Made by a program: the position numbers and the translations under genes
Shown here: positions 33,133-44,968 of the stretch, one piece after another
Layout: each line of letters begins with the position of its first letter
Numbering within the stretch: position 1 is the first letter of the stretch
Assembly (NCBI GenBank): GCA_037157565.1
Contig: JAZHRO010000062.1
Coordinates: 4,774,001 to 4,838,000, forward strand
From: Thalassia testudinum
Lineage: Eukaryota; Streptophyta; Magnoliopsida; Alismatales; Hydrocharitaceae
Direction: 5' to 3'
DNA length: 64,000 nt
Notes under the pieces: model-generated
Seen by the model: the letters and a program-made list of their open reading frames with translations, nothing else
The model's database searches: none
Told to the model about the DNA's origin: nothing

Positions 33133-35967
33133 TGTTTAAGACCCGTGCCATCAAGCACTTGTAAGACGTCTGGGACTTGGGCCAGATGTCTGGTCAGACA
33201 TCTGGATACCTTCCCAAATGTCTGGAAATCAATTTTTGCGTGCATACAACTGCGAGTCTGCGCACGTGTCACGCGCAGACTGAGCCCCAGTCGACTTCTC
33301 TTCTTCCCTCGCCGACTTGTAGAGCTACCCCCCCCCCCCCCCCCCCCCCGTGCCTACAAATACTCCCCTCCCCTCTCCCTCGTTCACCACCCCCCTATCT
33401 GTCTCCTCCTTCCTCCAGTGCGAGAGCGAGAGTGAGAGCGAGTGCGGCAGCTGTAGCCGAGTGCAGCGGCGGAGAGGAGAGCATCGAGAGGGAAGAGAAG
33501 GAAGCGCGTGAGCCATGAGAGAGAGAGAGAGATCGCCGGAGCAACTCGAGGCCGGTTGCCATACGCGAGGCGAAATGTGTTAGGGAGGTTCCCCTGACGC
33601 TGTTGCAGCTAGAGCAGCGGACGAGCGGCTGCGCGGCGTGGTCACGCGCAACAGGAAGAAGACAAATGAGCTTCTGATTCTGGGATTTTTCCTAGAATCA
33701 GACGTCTGGACCTACATCCAGACGACGTGGATGACGTCTGGAAGCAACTCCAGACGGCTGAGAGGTACGTACTGCGCCCTTTGCTTCCTTTTGCAGATAA
33801 GGCCATGCAGGCCGTTCCGCCGAAGCTCTGTTGCGTGCCATGTTGAGAGATTTTTGCGTGCGGAGGCGGGATTCACTTCGGGAAGGTGCGGGACGCCCTC
33901 CCACGCGGTTCAGACGTCTGGACGAGTCACCAGACGGCAGAGAGCGTCTCCAGACGTCCGGAGGGATTGTCGGACGTCTGGAACTAGGTCTAGACGGTTC
34001 AGCAGGATCCCTGGACGTCTGAGGAGCAGCGTAGAGTGAGGTATGATCTGGACCCCTTTTTAAGATGTCTGGAAGATGTTACAGACGTCTGATTTGAGTC
34101 AGAGTTGTCGTTTTTGACCCGTTTAGGGTCCGAGGTCCGATTTCCACGTTTAAGATTTCGTTCTTCTTCGTATAAGTTCCTCTACTTGTTGGAATGCTTT
34201 TTATCATGTTCTGAGTGGTTTCTTGTGATTGATCCTTGTGTTAGGACCACATTCTGTTGAGGATTTGGGGGTTGTGGAGGCACGTGGACCCGCCAATCGA
34301 GCCCCCATAACTCCCGATTTTGCGGGTAGAGTGGCTTCCCTTAGTTAATTACAAACATAAATGCATGTCTGGAATAAATGATAATACTAGAGTATGGCAT
34401 GAATCCTATGACCAAAAACACTAGATTAAATGATAGATCCTAGGATATAGCATGAATCCTAAGATCAGAAATACTAGATTGAATGATAGATCCTAAGGTA
34501 TGACATGAACCTAGGACTAGAAACACTGGAACAATTGTATTGAATGCCTACATTGCAGTCTTGGATGAGTAAATAGAATAATAATAATTGCATGTAATTG
34601 GATAACAACTGCCTGTGAAATGTAGAGTACTGTTGTAACTGCTACATTTAATTCCTATCGTTTGAAATTAAATACGAACTGCATGTATGTAAATTGGAAA
34701 AGAAAGTTTGAATGTTGGAAACACGTGCTATATGCGAATAAACCTGAAATGATGAAACCTAGTATGGCTTGGCCTGAGAAACATGAGCATGAACCTTACG
34801 GGGAATTAGGAGTAGGGCTCCTGGAAATAAATAGAATGGAACTGGAAAAATGAATGGAAAAGTGTGTTGTCTCTCGGGTACGTGGTACCAAGGGAAGCAC
34901 ATGTTACCTCTTAGTGTAGAACGGAACAAGCCGCCCTAGGGTTGAGACCCGAGGTTAGGTCTGGTCACTTTGTACCGACTCTTGGCCCTCGCGTACACAG
35001 TACCGGGGAAAGCTACTAGTGTAGGGAGAGAGCTAGCCACCCCACGGGCCCGGGGTTCAGCTACCCGTCCTACACCGACTTGTTAGGCCCACTGGGCAAA
35101 CCAGGGTAGTCAGGCGAGGGTGCGCGGACTGTGGAGGAGCGAGACCCCTGTTTGGTTACTGTGGAGGGGCTAGCCCCTGTTACTGAGAGGGTTTTGCCCT
35201 ATACTGGTTCCGTGCTGTGCTTTGAACGCACCCGTTAACGAAAACGACTGACCGTGTGCCAGTGCGGGGTAGCTACCCGTGCGTTTATCGCGCGTGCCGT
35301 AGTCACCGTTACCGCTGTCAGCGACCTTGGGGTGGTTGACTAAGTGTAGGACCATCACGGGGGACTCTCCCGGCCAGGAGAGCACCATGTGCTACTACTC
35401 TTCGGAAAAGACTGCAATCAAAATCGTTCCCACGAGGAACATTCGAGATCAAGAAAAAGACCTATTAAATAAAGTGAAGAAAGAAAGGATAATTAGTTAA
35501 ATAAAAAAATGAATTGGAATAACAGCTACCTGTCCACCTTTACTGTTTTAGTTAGCTGGTTGCCACTCTACTCAGCATTTCGCTGACGTGTCGTACTTAC
35601 CACCTTTTTTCAGGTCCAGGTATTGAGCAGCCAGAGCCCACGGCTGCAGAGGGTGCTGGGCCCAGTAGAGTCCAATAGTTATACTTTTGTTGTACCCTGT
35701 TTCTGTAGTAGTGAGTATTTTTGTTACACTTTTGTACTCTTTTATTGTAACTTCATATTACTATACCTGTTTAAAATTCTCTACTGTTGTGGTGGTATGT
35801 ACTGTAGTAGTTCATTTCTTTACTGTTGTACTTTTGTTGCTTGCATGGTAAATGTGGTTTATTTTACTGCTCTTTGGTTACTTTCTCGTTGGACGACTGG
35901 GTCTTAGGATCAGTCGAGTCGATCCGATTCTCGTATTTTGTAGGGATCCGGGAATCGGGTCGTAACA
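33133..35967 (+). repeat. Ty3/gypsy-type solo LTR (2.8 kb)
   Basis: Begins TGTTTAAGACCC and ends GGGTCGTAACA, inverse ends. Both sides carry TAAGC (33128-33132 and 35968-35972), a perfect 5-bp duplication. No internal region remains, so it is a solo LTR. It includes a C22 tract (33328-33349), about a dozen variants of CAGACGTCTGG between 33160 and 34110, a tandem repeat at 34371-34530 and a GC-rich block at 34870-35400. Long LTRs of this kind are found in Tekay/Del-type gypsy elements; the lineage is inferred. Confidence 0.8.
34371..34530. repeat. Tandem repeat, three ~52-bp units
   Basis: Three diverged units of the form gaatgatagatcctaggata, tagcatgaatcctaagatca, gaaatactagatt. Confidence 0.85.
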
Positions 35968-36011
35968 TAAGCCCTTGTCAAGCACATCCCAAGTCGAGCA
36001 TGCCAAGCCCT

Positions 36012-37920
36012 TTTAACAACCCTACATATGATTGAAAAGAGGTCTCCGATGACAGCCACCCCCACCATCCAAAACTAATCAACAAACCTACCAATCCTAA
36101 AAATCTACCCAACCTAGACTTCGATCCTATCGAATTCCTCCATGTAAATTTGCAACCCCAAATCAGAAAGTCGTATAGCTCAAGCACTACAACTAGTTTA
36201 GTGCTTACTCCCGACTTATCTACCATTCGATCCATCTTCAACTAAGGTCACACTAAAATCACTACTCACCAACCAAGGCCTTCCACTTGTGAAAAGAGAT
36301 GCTTCGTTCATCTCATGACTCTGCTCTCAGCACATCTTCACACGAACCAAATTGTAGAGAAGGCAATTTGAACCCCATTGCTACATTTCAACAAACAACC
36401 CATAAGCACCCATCTACTAGCATTAAAGATACCAATTACAAAGTGTTAAGACTTCTGTGCCATCAAGATGCACCATAGATCTTCCAACAAAATTCAAATG
36501 CAAAAGACCCTGAAAGATTGAAGCACCAACCTCCTTTCTAGTCCTTTTTTCGAACTCTTCAAGCTTACTTTCCTACACAGAAGAATATTTGCCTTCCATT
36601 CAACATCATAACTATGCTGGATAGAGTGTCATGAGGGGTCTCGTAACCCCTTCACATTCCATGAAAGCATGTTAAACATTAGTGGTCAAGGGACTCCCCA
36701 TATCTATGGTCGATACCCAAGCTCCTATCACAGATGTGGCCAAACCTCTGCCTTACTCAATTAGCTTCGCATGGATACCAACGCGTTAGCAAGGTGCTTT
36801 TATTGTTGCTCTGATGGTCCAAGTGCTAAATATGCTATCAAACTACCCTCCAACAAGTCATAGAAACACCCATCATTGTAGCAAGGTCACCTGCCTCCCC
36901 TTCACAAGCGTTAACCAAAACCCTTTAAAAGGGGAGCAAATTGTGGATGAAATCCCATAGAGGATCCGATAAGAATTGCCCATCCCCTTCTCTAAGAGAT
37001 GCCACCGACGTACCTAAGTTCTCATTGCTTAAGTGAAGTCGGTTTCAGTTGCCAAAGCCATAAAACGAGGATGATCAACTACAAAAAATGCTAAAAGCCA
37101 CCAACTTGAGTTATTCCCAAATGACCCTCCAGGTTGAAGTCATTGTGGCAATTTGTCATAACCCCATTCAGAGTCCACTGATGTATTCTGAGCTAAGTTT
37201 AGCTTTCAATAAGACCTGAAGGGACTTCCTTGCTAAAGCACGAACTGATCTCTCCACAAACAACATTGAGTTCGCTCCCAACTGATGAAGGCAAGAGAAG
37301 TGGCGAAAAACTTGGTGTGGGGTCAATTGCATCTGGAATTGTTGAGCTAGCAATTATGGGCCCTACCAAAATTCTGGGCTTTCCAAAACTACTCCCACTA
37401 CCCCTGCTGTAGTATCCCCATTTGTTAAATCACGGTGATCGACATCTTGAGAAGAGTGCATGACAGTGTTGACTGGTTGAAAGACCCATTGCCCTTCCTA
37501 GTCTTTCAATCGCCATCAAAATCAACCTTCACAATGGTCTCCCCTGAACCACATCTCCTACACTAGTCTCCAAGGCCCTTTCTTTTTCTTAAATAGACCT
37601 TAGCCATGGGGCAGCAACCTTCGACAACTTCAATGGAGAGGAACACCGACTGAGACGAGTAGATAATAGCATTCTGCTCCTAGGAATGATGCCTTACGAT
37701 TTCTGAGCCCCTACTGCAAATAAATCTGACAGGATCCCTGCAAACTTGCACAAAATGCCCCTTCCCCTGACAACAGAAGCAAATAGGACACTCCAATGCA
37801 TACCACAATCCACAGCCACCAGTGAAGCTTAACTACTAAACACCAATTCCTCTCCGACATCTTAACACCACTACATATCCAACACCAAAATACATGCTAG
37901 TAAACTTGTGAATTATCACG
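36012..37920 (-). mobile_element. L1-type LINE 5' part (zinc knuckle and endonuclease fragment)
   Basis: On the - strand, a CCHC zinc knuckle (CFCCQGKGHFVQVC, ~37790-37745) marks the ORF1/gag-like protein. At 36241-36012 there is a piece of the endonuclease (VLELYDFLIWGCKFTWRNS, then SRLGRFL). The sequence between is decayed with many stops. The element ends inside the endonuclease at ~36012, so reverse transcriptase and 3' end are missing. Confidence 0.68.
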
Positions 37921-37970
37921 CATTCCTAACCCAACTCCTAATTTCCAACAACCCCAATCCCCTTACTTGT

Positions 37971-38019
37971 GACTCAGTGATACACTATTTTTTTTTAAAG
38001 GACTTAGTGATACACTATT
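37971..38019. repeat. 19-bp direct repeats around an 11-bp T/A insert
   Basis: GACTCAGTGATACACTATT (37971-37989) and GACTTAGTGATACACTATT (38001-38019) differ at one base and flank TTTTTTTAAAG. Confidence 0.75.
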
Positions 38020-38899
38020 ACTAGCCAAGTTTCAGCAATTTATTTCATGTATATTGTTGGAGTTTATGCCTTGTTTTTTGGTCTCTTTCTATTTTTATGT
38101 CCCATTTAAACTTAATTTATTGTGTTGGACCTTTTAAATAATTTACCCATGCCTCTTCTCTATAAAAGAGAGGTTAGAATTTTTTATTGAAATAAGACAT
38201 TTCATTTTTCCTCTACATGATATCATAGCAACGGTCCTAAACCGGTGTTTCGATATCCCACCAAATACCATCAAGAAATTCTCTCTGGCTTGTGTTGGGG
38301 ATCTTCAAATCTCTTTTCTTGATATTCCACACAAGGTATGATTCCCAAAGGGGGATCTCTCCTCACCACCGCCAGCCCAAGGGGGCTGCAGGGGAGCGCC
38401 ACCTGACCCCTGCGAGGCTGCTGGAGGTTCTCATCACTGCTGTGGGGAGAGAGGGCCGATCACCCTGCAGCGCCGACTCCTCTTGCTGCAGCATTGATCC
38501 CCCGAGGCTGCAAATCTGCTTCTTGGCTGCAGCATCGATCTTCTGATTTCTTGCCATCGTTGCTGCTGCTATCATCAATTCTGAGATCTGCAGGATTCTG
38601 AAATCTACAGTGTTGCACCATCTTTGAGGGTTTAAATCAGTCTCTGCAGACTGATTTAATCTTCCTTTGCGTCTGCACGACAGGTGCATGATCCCCTCTT
38701 CCTGATCGAATGATATAGGCACATAGTGCCTTCCTTTATGTGCTTTATAGCACATTTACGGCAGGAAACACTTCTTGTTGATTGATGAAGATCTGATTTT
38801 CCAGAAATTCATGATTTCTGCAACCTGCTCTCATTGCTACTGCAGAATCTGCAACCCTTACCTTAGAGGCCAAGCTTCATGCCTCTGCCTTTGTTCAAA

Positions 38900-39720
38900 G
38901 GACACAATTAAGTTGATGGGGTCCCAGAACTATGACTTCTGGCCGAGGATGTTCCGTATCTTTGTTGGAGGCCATGAGCGTCTACATATGCTCACTGTTG
39001 TTGCACCAGATACAAAGGATGAGAAGTACAAAAAGTAGAAAAAGGACAATTACTTGGTGATGAATTGGCTCACGAGCAGCATTGATCTCAAGATTGCCTC
39101 CAACATACTTTATAAGAAGACACCCCAAGGACATGTGGGATGCCCTAAAGTGATGCTATTTGATGAAAACTAGTAAGCTCTAGTTGTCCAAAAATCTATC
39201 ACTGAATAGGGAACACAAATCAAGGTAATCTCTCTCTTGTTGATTATTTCACCTCTATGGAGGGTCTATTTGAAGTGTTGCGGTGTTTCAGCCTGCTTGT
39301 TGTGACAAGCAGGTAACTAAGCGCACAGAGTAGAAAACGTATAGATTTCTTGACAGATTGTCTTCCCGCTACAAGACTGCCAAGGATCAAATATCGTTAG
39401 TGGCGTCTATTTCAAGCTTTGAGGCAATATATAACCGTCTTCGGAAGATTGATGCGGATAACTCCTCTTCAGCCTTTATGCCACCTACCTTGCATGATAT
39501 CGCTGCCCTTGCGGTCTCTGGGGCAGAGGTGATTGATCTGGCGGACATAGACATGGACATCGACATGATGGAGGTTGTGGCCAAAGATCTTACCTACCCT
39601 GTGTCTACTGTCAAAAGACCAATTACCCCTCCAATCGATGCTAGGAGAAGTTTGGGAAGCCAGCTTGGGCCAACCAAACTTATGCTATTGTCGATCCTAC
39701 TACTGAGATAGACTACTAAC
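38900..39720 (+). pseudogene. Copia A gag pseudogene
   Basis: TIKLMGSQNYDFWPRMFRIF (from ~38907), HERLHMLTVVAPDTKDEKYK, NYLVMNWLTSSIDLKIASNI and a UBN2 continuation to LSSRYKTAKDQISLVASISS and YNRLRKIDADNSSSAF (39358-39480). Internal stops (first near 39037) and a frameshift near 39130 disable it. No clear CCHC knuckle is left. The GC-rich leader at 38350-38560 differs in composition from the gag. Confidence 0.82.
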
Positions 39721-40909
39721 TCTGCAATTGGTTTTCTATTTACTACTCATGAACTGGACTGTCTTCGTCACATCCTAAGGAGTGAGCCTAACCCCTCTTC
39801 TTCTATTGCTGCTCTGGCTATAGGTGCCGCAACGCATGCCAACTACTCAGGTATATTTGATTGAATTATAGGCTCAAGTGCCTCTACTCATTTGACGAGT
39901 AAGAGTGCTAGTCTTATTTCTAAGAGAGATTTTACCACTATTACTTCTATTTGCTTGGCGAATGGTGACATGTCTTCTGTTACATCAATTGGAACTACAT
40001 ATTTCAAATGTTTATCGTGCCCCTAAATTATTGTTCTGAATGCCTACGACGTACCCACAAAACGACCTTTTTTTAATGTGGGTCAATAACGACACACATG
40101 TAATGTCGAAACATAGGAGTGTCAGCAATATTTTGCCAAATATGGATAATATGAAGATAAGTTCAGAAAAAAGAGTGGCATTAGGTACAATTCTTAAATT
40201 GTTACTACATTTTAAGGTCAATATAAGTATCTCAATAACTAATTTCTACCTATTACTATTGCTGTAAGTGGTTTAAATTTCAACGGCATATCGTTGGCAT
40301 GTCCAAATGGCTATTTTTGGGTTAGGCCATATCGACATCAATATAATGTCGAAACACCAGGATTTCAACAAAATGTTGGCAAGTGACAATGCACTCGACA
40401 TTTCGACTTGCTGCTGCTTCTCACTCTTAGTTCTCCCATTCTTCTCTACTACTGCTACTGTTTCTTGTGCTACTACTACAACTCTGTTCTTATTAAAATC
40501 AAATCTCCGCTATTATTGCTCCCTCTCATCTCGTTGCACCTCTTCTCTGACTCTTTTAAAGTTTGATTCCACACCTATCCATAATTATAGAGTATATCTA
40601 CATACTGGACTTTAGATTTACTATTATTATGACCATATAGGTCTAATCACAATTTAGAATTAGAGAAACATTTGTTTAGTGGGACTTTTACGTAAATGTC
40701 ATTAAAATCTTTTGAAATTACTTAAATGTCATTCACTTCACTATATTGCTGATTATGCCATTGAAAAAGTCACGTTTTCGTATTTGCCACTCTGTTAGTC
40801 ATAGTTGTTAAATTTAACAATTTTAGATTGAAATGTAATAAAAATTTCTTTTTTAGTCCTCCAAATTTATTTTTTAGTCTTTAAAATTTATTTTTTTTTT
40901 TATTTTCAA

Positions 40910-40928
40910 CCCCCCCCCCCCCCCCCCC
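40910..40928. repeat. Poly-C (19) tract at the inner edge of the MULE left arm
   Basis: Nineteen consecutive C follow a T/A-rich stretch and precede the GC-rich core. The right arm has no counterpart, so the tract arose after or during core capture. Confidence 0.9.
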
Positions 40929-41314
40929 ACCTCCCTCCAACCACCTCCTCTGCCCCCTCTCTCCGACGACCTTGCCATCTAGGACATCAATGATGTCGAT
41001 CCCACCACTACTTTCGGTTGCCACCCTACTGCCCCGAAAAGGAGAAGGTCGGGGTGGAGGATGTCGACGTAGAGGCAGAGGGACCTCCAATAGGAGGTGC
41101 CTACGAAAGAGGTCGCGAGGGGAGCAGGAAGAGCACAAGGAGGGAGAACAAGGTTTTAAAAAACGTGAGGTGGTACTGAGGCGGTTTTCCTTCATCGAAG
41201 AGAGGCATAAGCCTCCAGGCACTTGAGGTGTAACCCTCAGTTTTTGGATGGAAAATAAGAAAAAATGACACAAATATATACTATCAAGTGCTATTAATGA
41301 AAAATCAATGTAAA

Positions 41315-44300
41315 TGTTGAGTTGTAAGGGGTGTTTATCATTTCTTTTATCCTTAGGGGTACTTATGTAATTTTCCCAATTTTCTTTTGTATAAAAAGAG
41401 GGTTAGGATATCTTTTGAAGGTTAATGCATTCCTTTTGATTCAACAGATATCAGAGCAACAGTCCTAGGTCGATGCTCAAATATCCCATCGAAAAAATCC
41501 ACCACAACATGATTGGATCACCAATGTGAAGGTGATCTGATGAAGAACGATTTCTACGCCGCCACCACCACCACCAGCGATGGCAGTGCCAACCAAGGGG
41601 GGGGCAACTGCAACCGCACCACCGCCGGCTATGGGCTATGGTCGCCAACAGCAGGGGTTGCTGCTGCTAGTGGCTACCTAGTCCGTGTTGTTCGTGTTCT
41701 ACTTTGCGTGATGAGCCTTCTCTCACACCTAGTTCCGATGGCAATGAGTCTTCTTTCTCCCATGGTGGAGAAAGTTGATCCAAGAAGATCAACTTCAATT
41801 TCTACTGGGTTCGCGTGTGCAGCCCAAGAAGTTGAGATAAAGAAAAGGAGGTATAGGAGTGCATGGGTGATTGACTCTGGAGCCTCTATCCATCTCACTA
41901 GAGAAAGAAATCATCTGCAGGACCTTGTGACTCCACGGGGAATTCGCGATGTGCGGGTGGAAAATGAAGCAACCTCTTCTGTTACAGCAGTTGGACGTGT
42001 AGAAGCTATGTCCAGGATGAAGATAAAGAAGGCATATTATGCTCCTGAGTTTCCCATGAATCTTCTGTCTGTGAGTAGAATTTACAGAGATCTTGGATGC
42101 CGTGTTATTTTTTATAAGAAACACTATTACTTCTAAAATCGAACAAGAGATAGTTGGCAGTGGCATAGAAAGAGGTGGTTTGTACTATTTGGACATGCCT
42201 ACATTATTTGCTGTGGTTATGTCAGTCTCTCGTGATCCCTTGCTATGGCATCGTAGACTTGGGCATCCCACCATGAAAAATATGTGTCAAATGTATCCAG
42301 AATTATCTGATTCTTTAACTCGGGATTGTGCTGAAATGTTGGTGTCGGTTCAGTGACTTTTTCCCAAGTACATTGTGATGTCTGGAGACCGTCTAGAGTT
42401 GCCTCTACTAGTTGACACAAAAATTTTGTAGCTATGGTCGATGACAGCAGTAGACTTACTTGGGTGTTTCCGATGAAGGTTCGCAGTGAAATTCCTACCA
42501 TTGTTCAGTCTGAGGTGTAGGAACAGTATGATACTGTATCATTCTGTTTGAGTCTATCGTAGTGATAATACATTAGAATTTATGCACAATGATTTACAAG
42601 AGGCCTTCCGTTCTAAGGGAATCATTCACTAGACATCTTGTGCTTATACTTCCAGCAGGATGGGGTTGTTGAACGCAAGTTGCAACATTTGCTTGATATT
42701 GCCAGGACATTAATGTCTTATATGAAGATTCCTAGGCAATTTTGGAGTGACGTCATATTGTCAGCAGCATACTTGATTAACCGGTTGTCATCTTCTGTGC
42801 TCCATGGTCGAATCCCGTACCAGGCTATACATATTGAATATAGCAAGGCTTTTCCCTTGCCCCTGCGAGTTTTTCGATGCGTATGTTTTATTCAAAACTA
42901 TGGTATTCAAGATAAGTTTGCTCCCCGTACTTCGAAGCGTGTCTTTCACGGTTACTTGACCCAGAAAGGCTATAAATGTTATGATCTAATTCATAGGAGG
43001 TATGTTGTCACTGCTGATGTGACCTTTGAGAAAATTCCCTACCTCTCAAAAGAAGGGTCATCCATAGAGGCTATCATACAGGATCCACAGGTGTATCACA
43101 GATCTTAGGTAGACGATTCCACTCATGATGAGCCAGCTCAGCTTGTCATCCCCTTAGATAGGGGTGATTTAGATGGAGAAGAGGAGACCATACAGAGGAG
43201 ATCTAGTGTCATATGTATGCTCCATCCTATTTTCCACTATACTACAGTCAACCATCTCTAGGAGGGAGACAGATAGTTTGCATATGCCATCACTACGGCA
43301 GTTGTTCCCAGAGATTTCTTTCAGGCTCTTCACGATCCAAGGTGGAAAGCAACTATGGATAAGGAGATGCAAGCTCTACAGACCAAGAAAACGTAGGGTC
43401 TTGTTCCATGTCCTGAGGGTGCCACAGTTGTTGGGTGCAGATGACTGTACACCATCAAGTATATATCTGATGGGATAGTAGAGAGATATAAGGCCAGACT
43501 TGTTACCAAGGGATTCACCCAAACATATGGGGTGAATTACCTTGGGACCTTTTCACCAGTTGGTCGTATTACTTCTATCAGGATCATCTTGTCTGTTGCT
43601 ATAGTTAAGCAGTGGCCTTTACATCAACTTGACATAAAGAAAGCCTTCTTATATGGAGATCTTGCTAAGGAGGCATATATTAGACATCTACCAGGTTATG
43701 ACAGTCAGGGGGAGTTTGTTTGTCGTCTACGGAAGGCCATGTATGACCTGAAGTAGAGCCCACGAGCCTGGTTTGAGAGGCTCAATTTGGAGATCAAAAA
43801 AGGTGGGGTTCTAGCGGTCTACCACTGATTATTCTATATTTGCTAGATAAACATAGTATGGTAAGACATGAAGAATAATTATTTTGGCAGTTTATGTTGA
43901 TAATATGGTCTTGACTAGTGATGACATTGATGGGCTAGTAGAGACAAAAGCTTTTCTCCAGTCCACTTTTGTGACCAAAGATTTAGGTGACTTTTACTAC
44001 TTCCTAGGGATAAAGGTTGCTCGTTAGGAGGCAAGCTTATCCTTACCACAGAGGCAGTACACTTTACAGATTCTAGAAGAGGCCGAACTTCTTGGGTCCA
44101 AACCATTTGGGATATCAGTAGAGGCACCTTCTGGTCACAACTTTGGTGAGAGATCCTTTATTTAAGCATGTTACCAGGTACCGCAGTACTATGGGCCGCC
44201 TGTTATAACTGACTATTACACAACTAGACATTAGTTTTGTAGTCAGTCAAGTCAGTTCATGCAAAGTCCCAAATATAGTCATTGGCGTAATGTGTCTCAT

Positions 44301-44968
44301 CTTGAGATACTTGAAGGGCACCCTAGGATGAGATTTGTATTTGTACTGCGTAATGTGTCATCTTGTGGCATATTCAGATGTAGATTATGCAGGGTCAATT
44401 GAGGATAGACGATCTATGTCAGGCATTGCTATCTACCTAGGAGGAAATCTAGTTTCATGGAGCAAGAAATAAAGTGTAATTGCCTATTCCAGTGCAGAGG
44501 CAGAATACAGGTCCATGACTCAAGCTGCATATGAGATCATGTGGATGGTTGGTTTCCTATAAGATTTAGGGGTGAAGGTTGATACACATGTTCCACTATT
44601 ATGATAATAAGTTTACCGCCTATATTGCCTCCAACCCGGTCTTCAATGAGAGGACTAAACATATTGATGATTGCCATTTTATTCGGGATGCAGTTTTAGA
44701 AGGCAAGATATATACCCCTTATATATCTTTTGTGTTATAGATTGTTGACATTCTCACTAAACCTTTGAAGAAGAAGCGCCATGATTTTCTACGTAACAAG
44801 TTGAGCCTCATTGACATATACACCCCAACTTGAGAGTGTTGAGTTGTAAGAGGGTGTTTGTCATTTCTTTTATCCTTAGTGGGTACTTGTGTATTTGCCT
44901 AGTTCTCTTTTATATAAAACGAGGGCTATAGTTTCTTTTAAAGTTAATGCATTCCTTTTGATTCAATA
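41315..44968 (+). mobile_element. Copia family C, copy 2 (gag-less), complete with TSD
   Basis: 5' LTR 41315-41446 and 3' LTR 44837-44968, 132 bp each, flanked by GTAAA on both sides (41310-41314 and 44969-44973). The primer-binding region (gatatcagagc) starts at 41447. The leader frame from 41513 runs without a gag domain into WVIDSGASIHLT (protease, ~41865) and NLLSVSRIYRDLG. Then: pre-integrase LLWHRRLGHPTMKNMCQMYP (42240); integrase 42370-43080 with ERKLQHLLDIARTLMSYMKI; reverse transcriptase 43330-44250 with QLDIKKAFLYGDL; RNase H 44350-44815. It has stops and small indels but is better preserved than C1. LTR difference is roughly one base in seven to eight. Confidence 0.92.
42638..43756 (+). 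pseudogene. Copia C2 integrase C-terminus to reverse transcriptase N-terminus
   Basis: The best-kept coding stretch of the C family. 42638-43108 is open for 156 codons: ERKLQHLLDIARTLMSYMKI, then IPRQFWSDVILSAAYLINRL, RVFRCVCFIQNYGIQDKFAP, RVFHGYLTQKGYKCYDLIHR. This is the integrase core end and its C-terminal domain. After an interrupted spacer, the reverse transcriptase starts near 43420 (TVVGCR) and has NYLGTFSPVGRITSIRIILS and QLDIKKAFLYGDL (43532-43756), ending at a stop in the KQSPRAW block. The sequence is complete in outline but not functional. Confidence 0.85.

Noticed and set aside
33088..34039. Three ORFs of 113-133 codons on the + strand in the GC-rich part
   Set aside because: They lie inside the gypsy solo LTR and are driven by its high G+C and the CAGACGTC words; no domain is visible.
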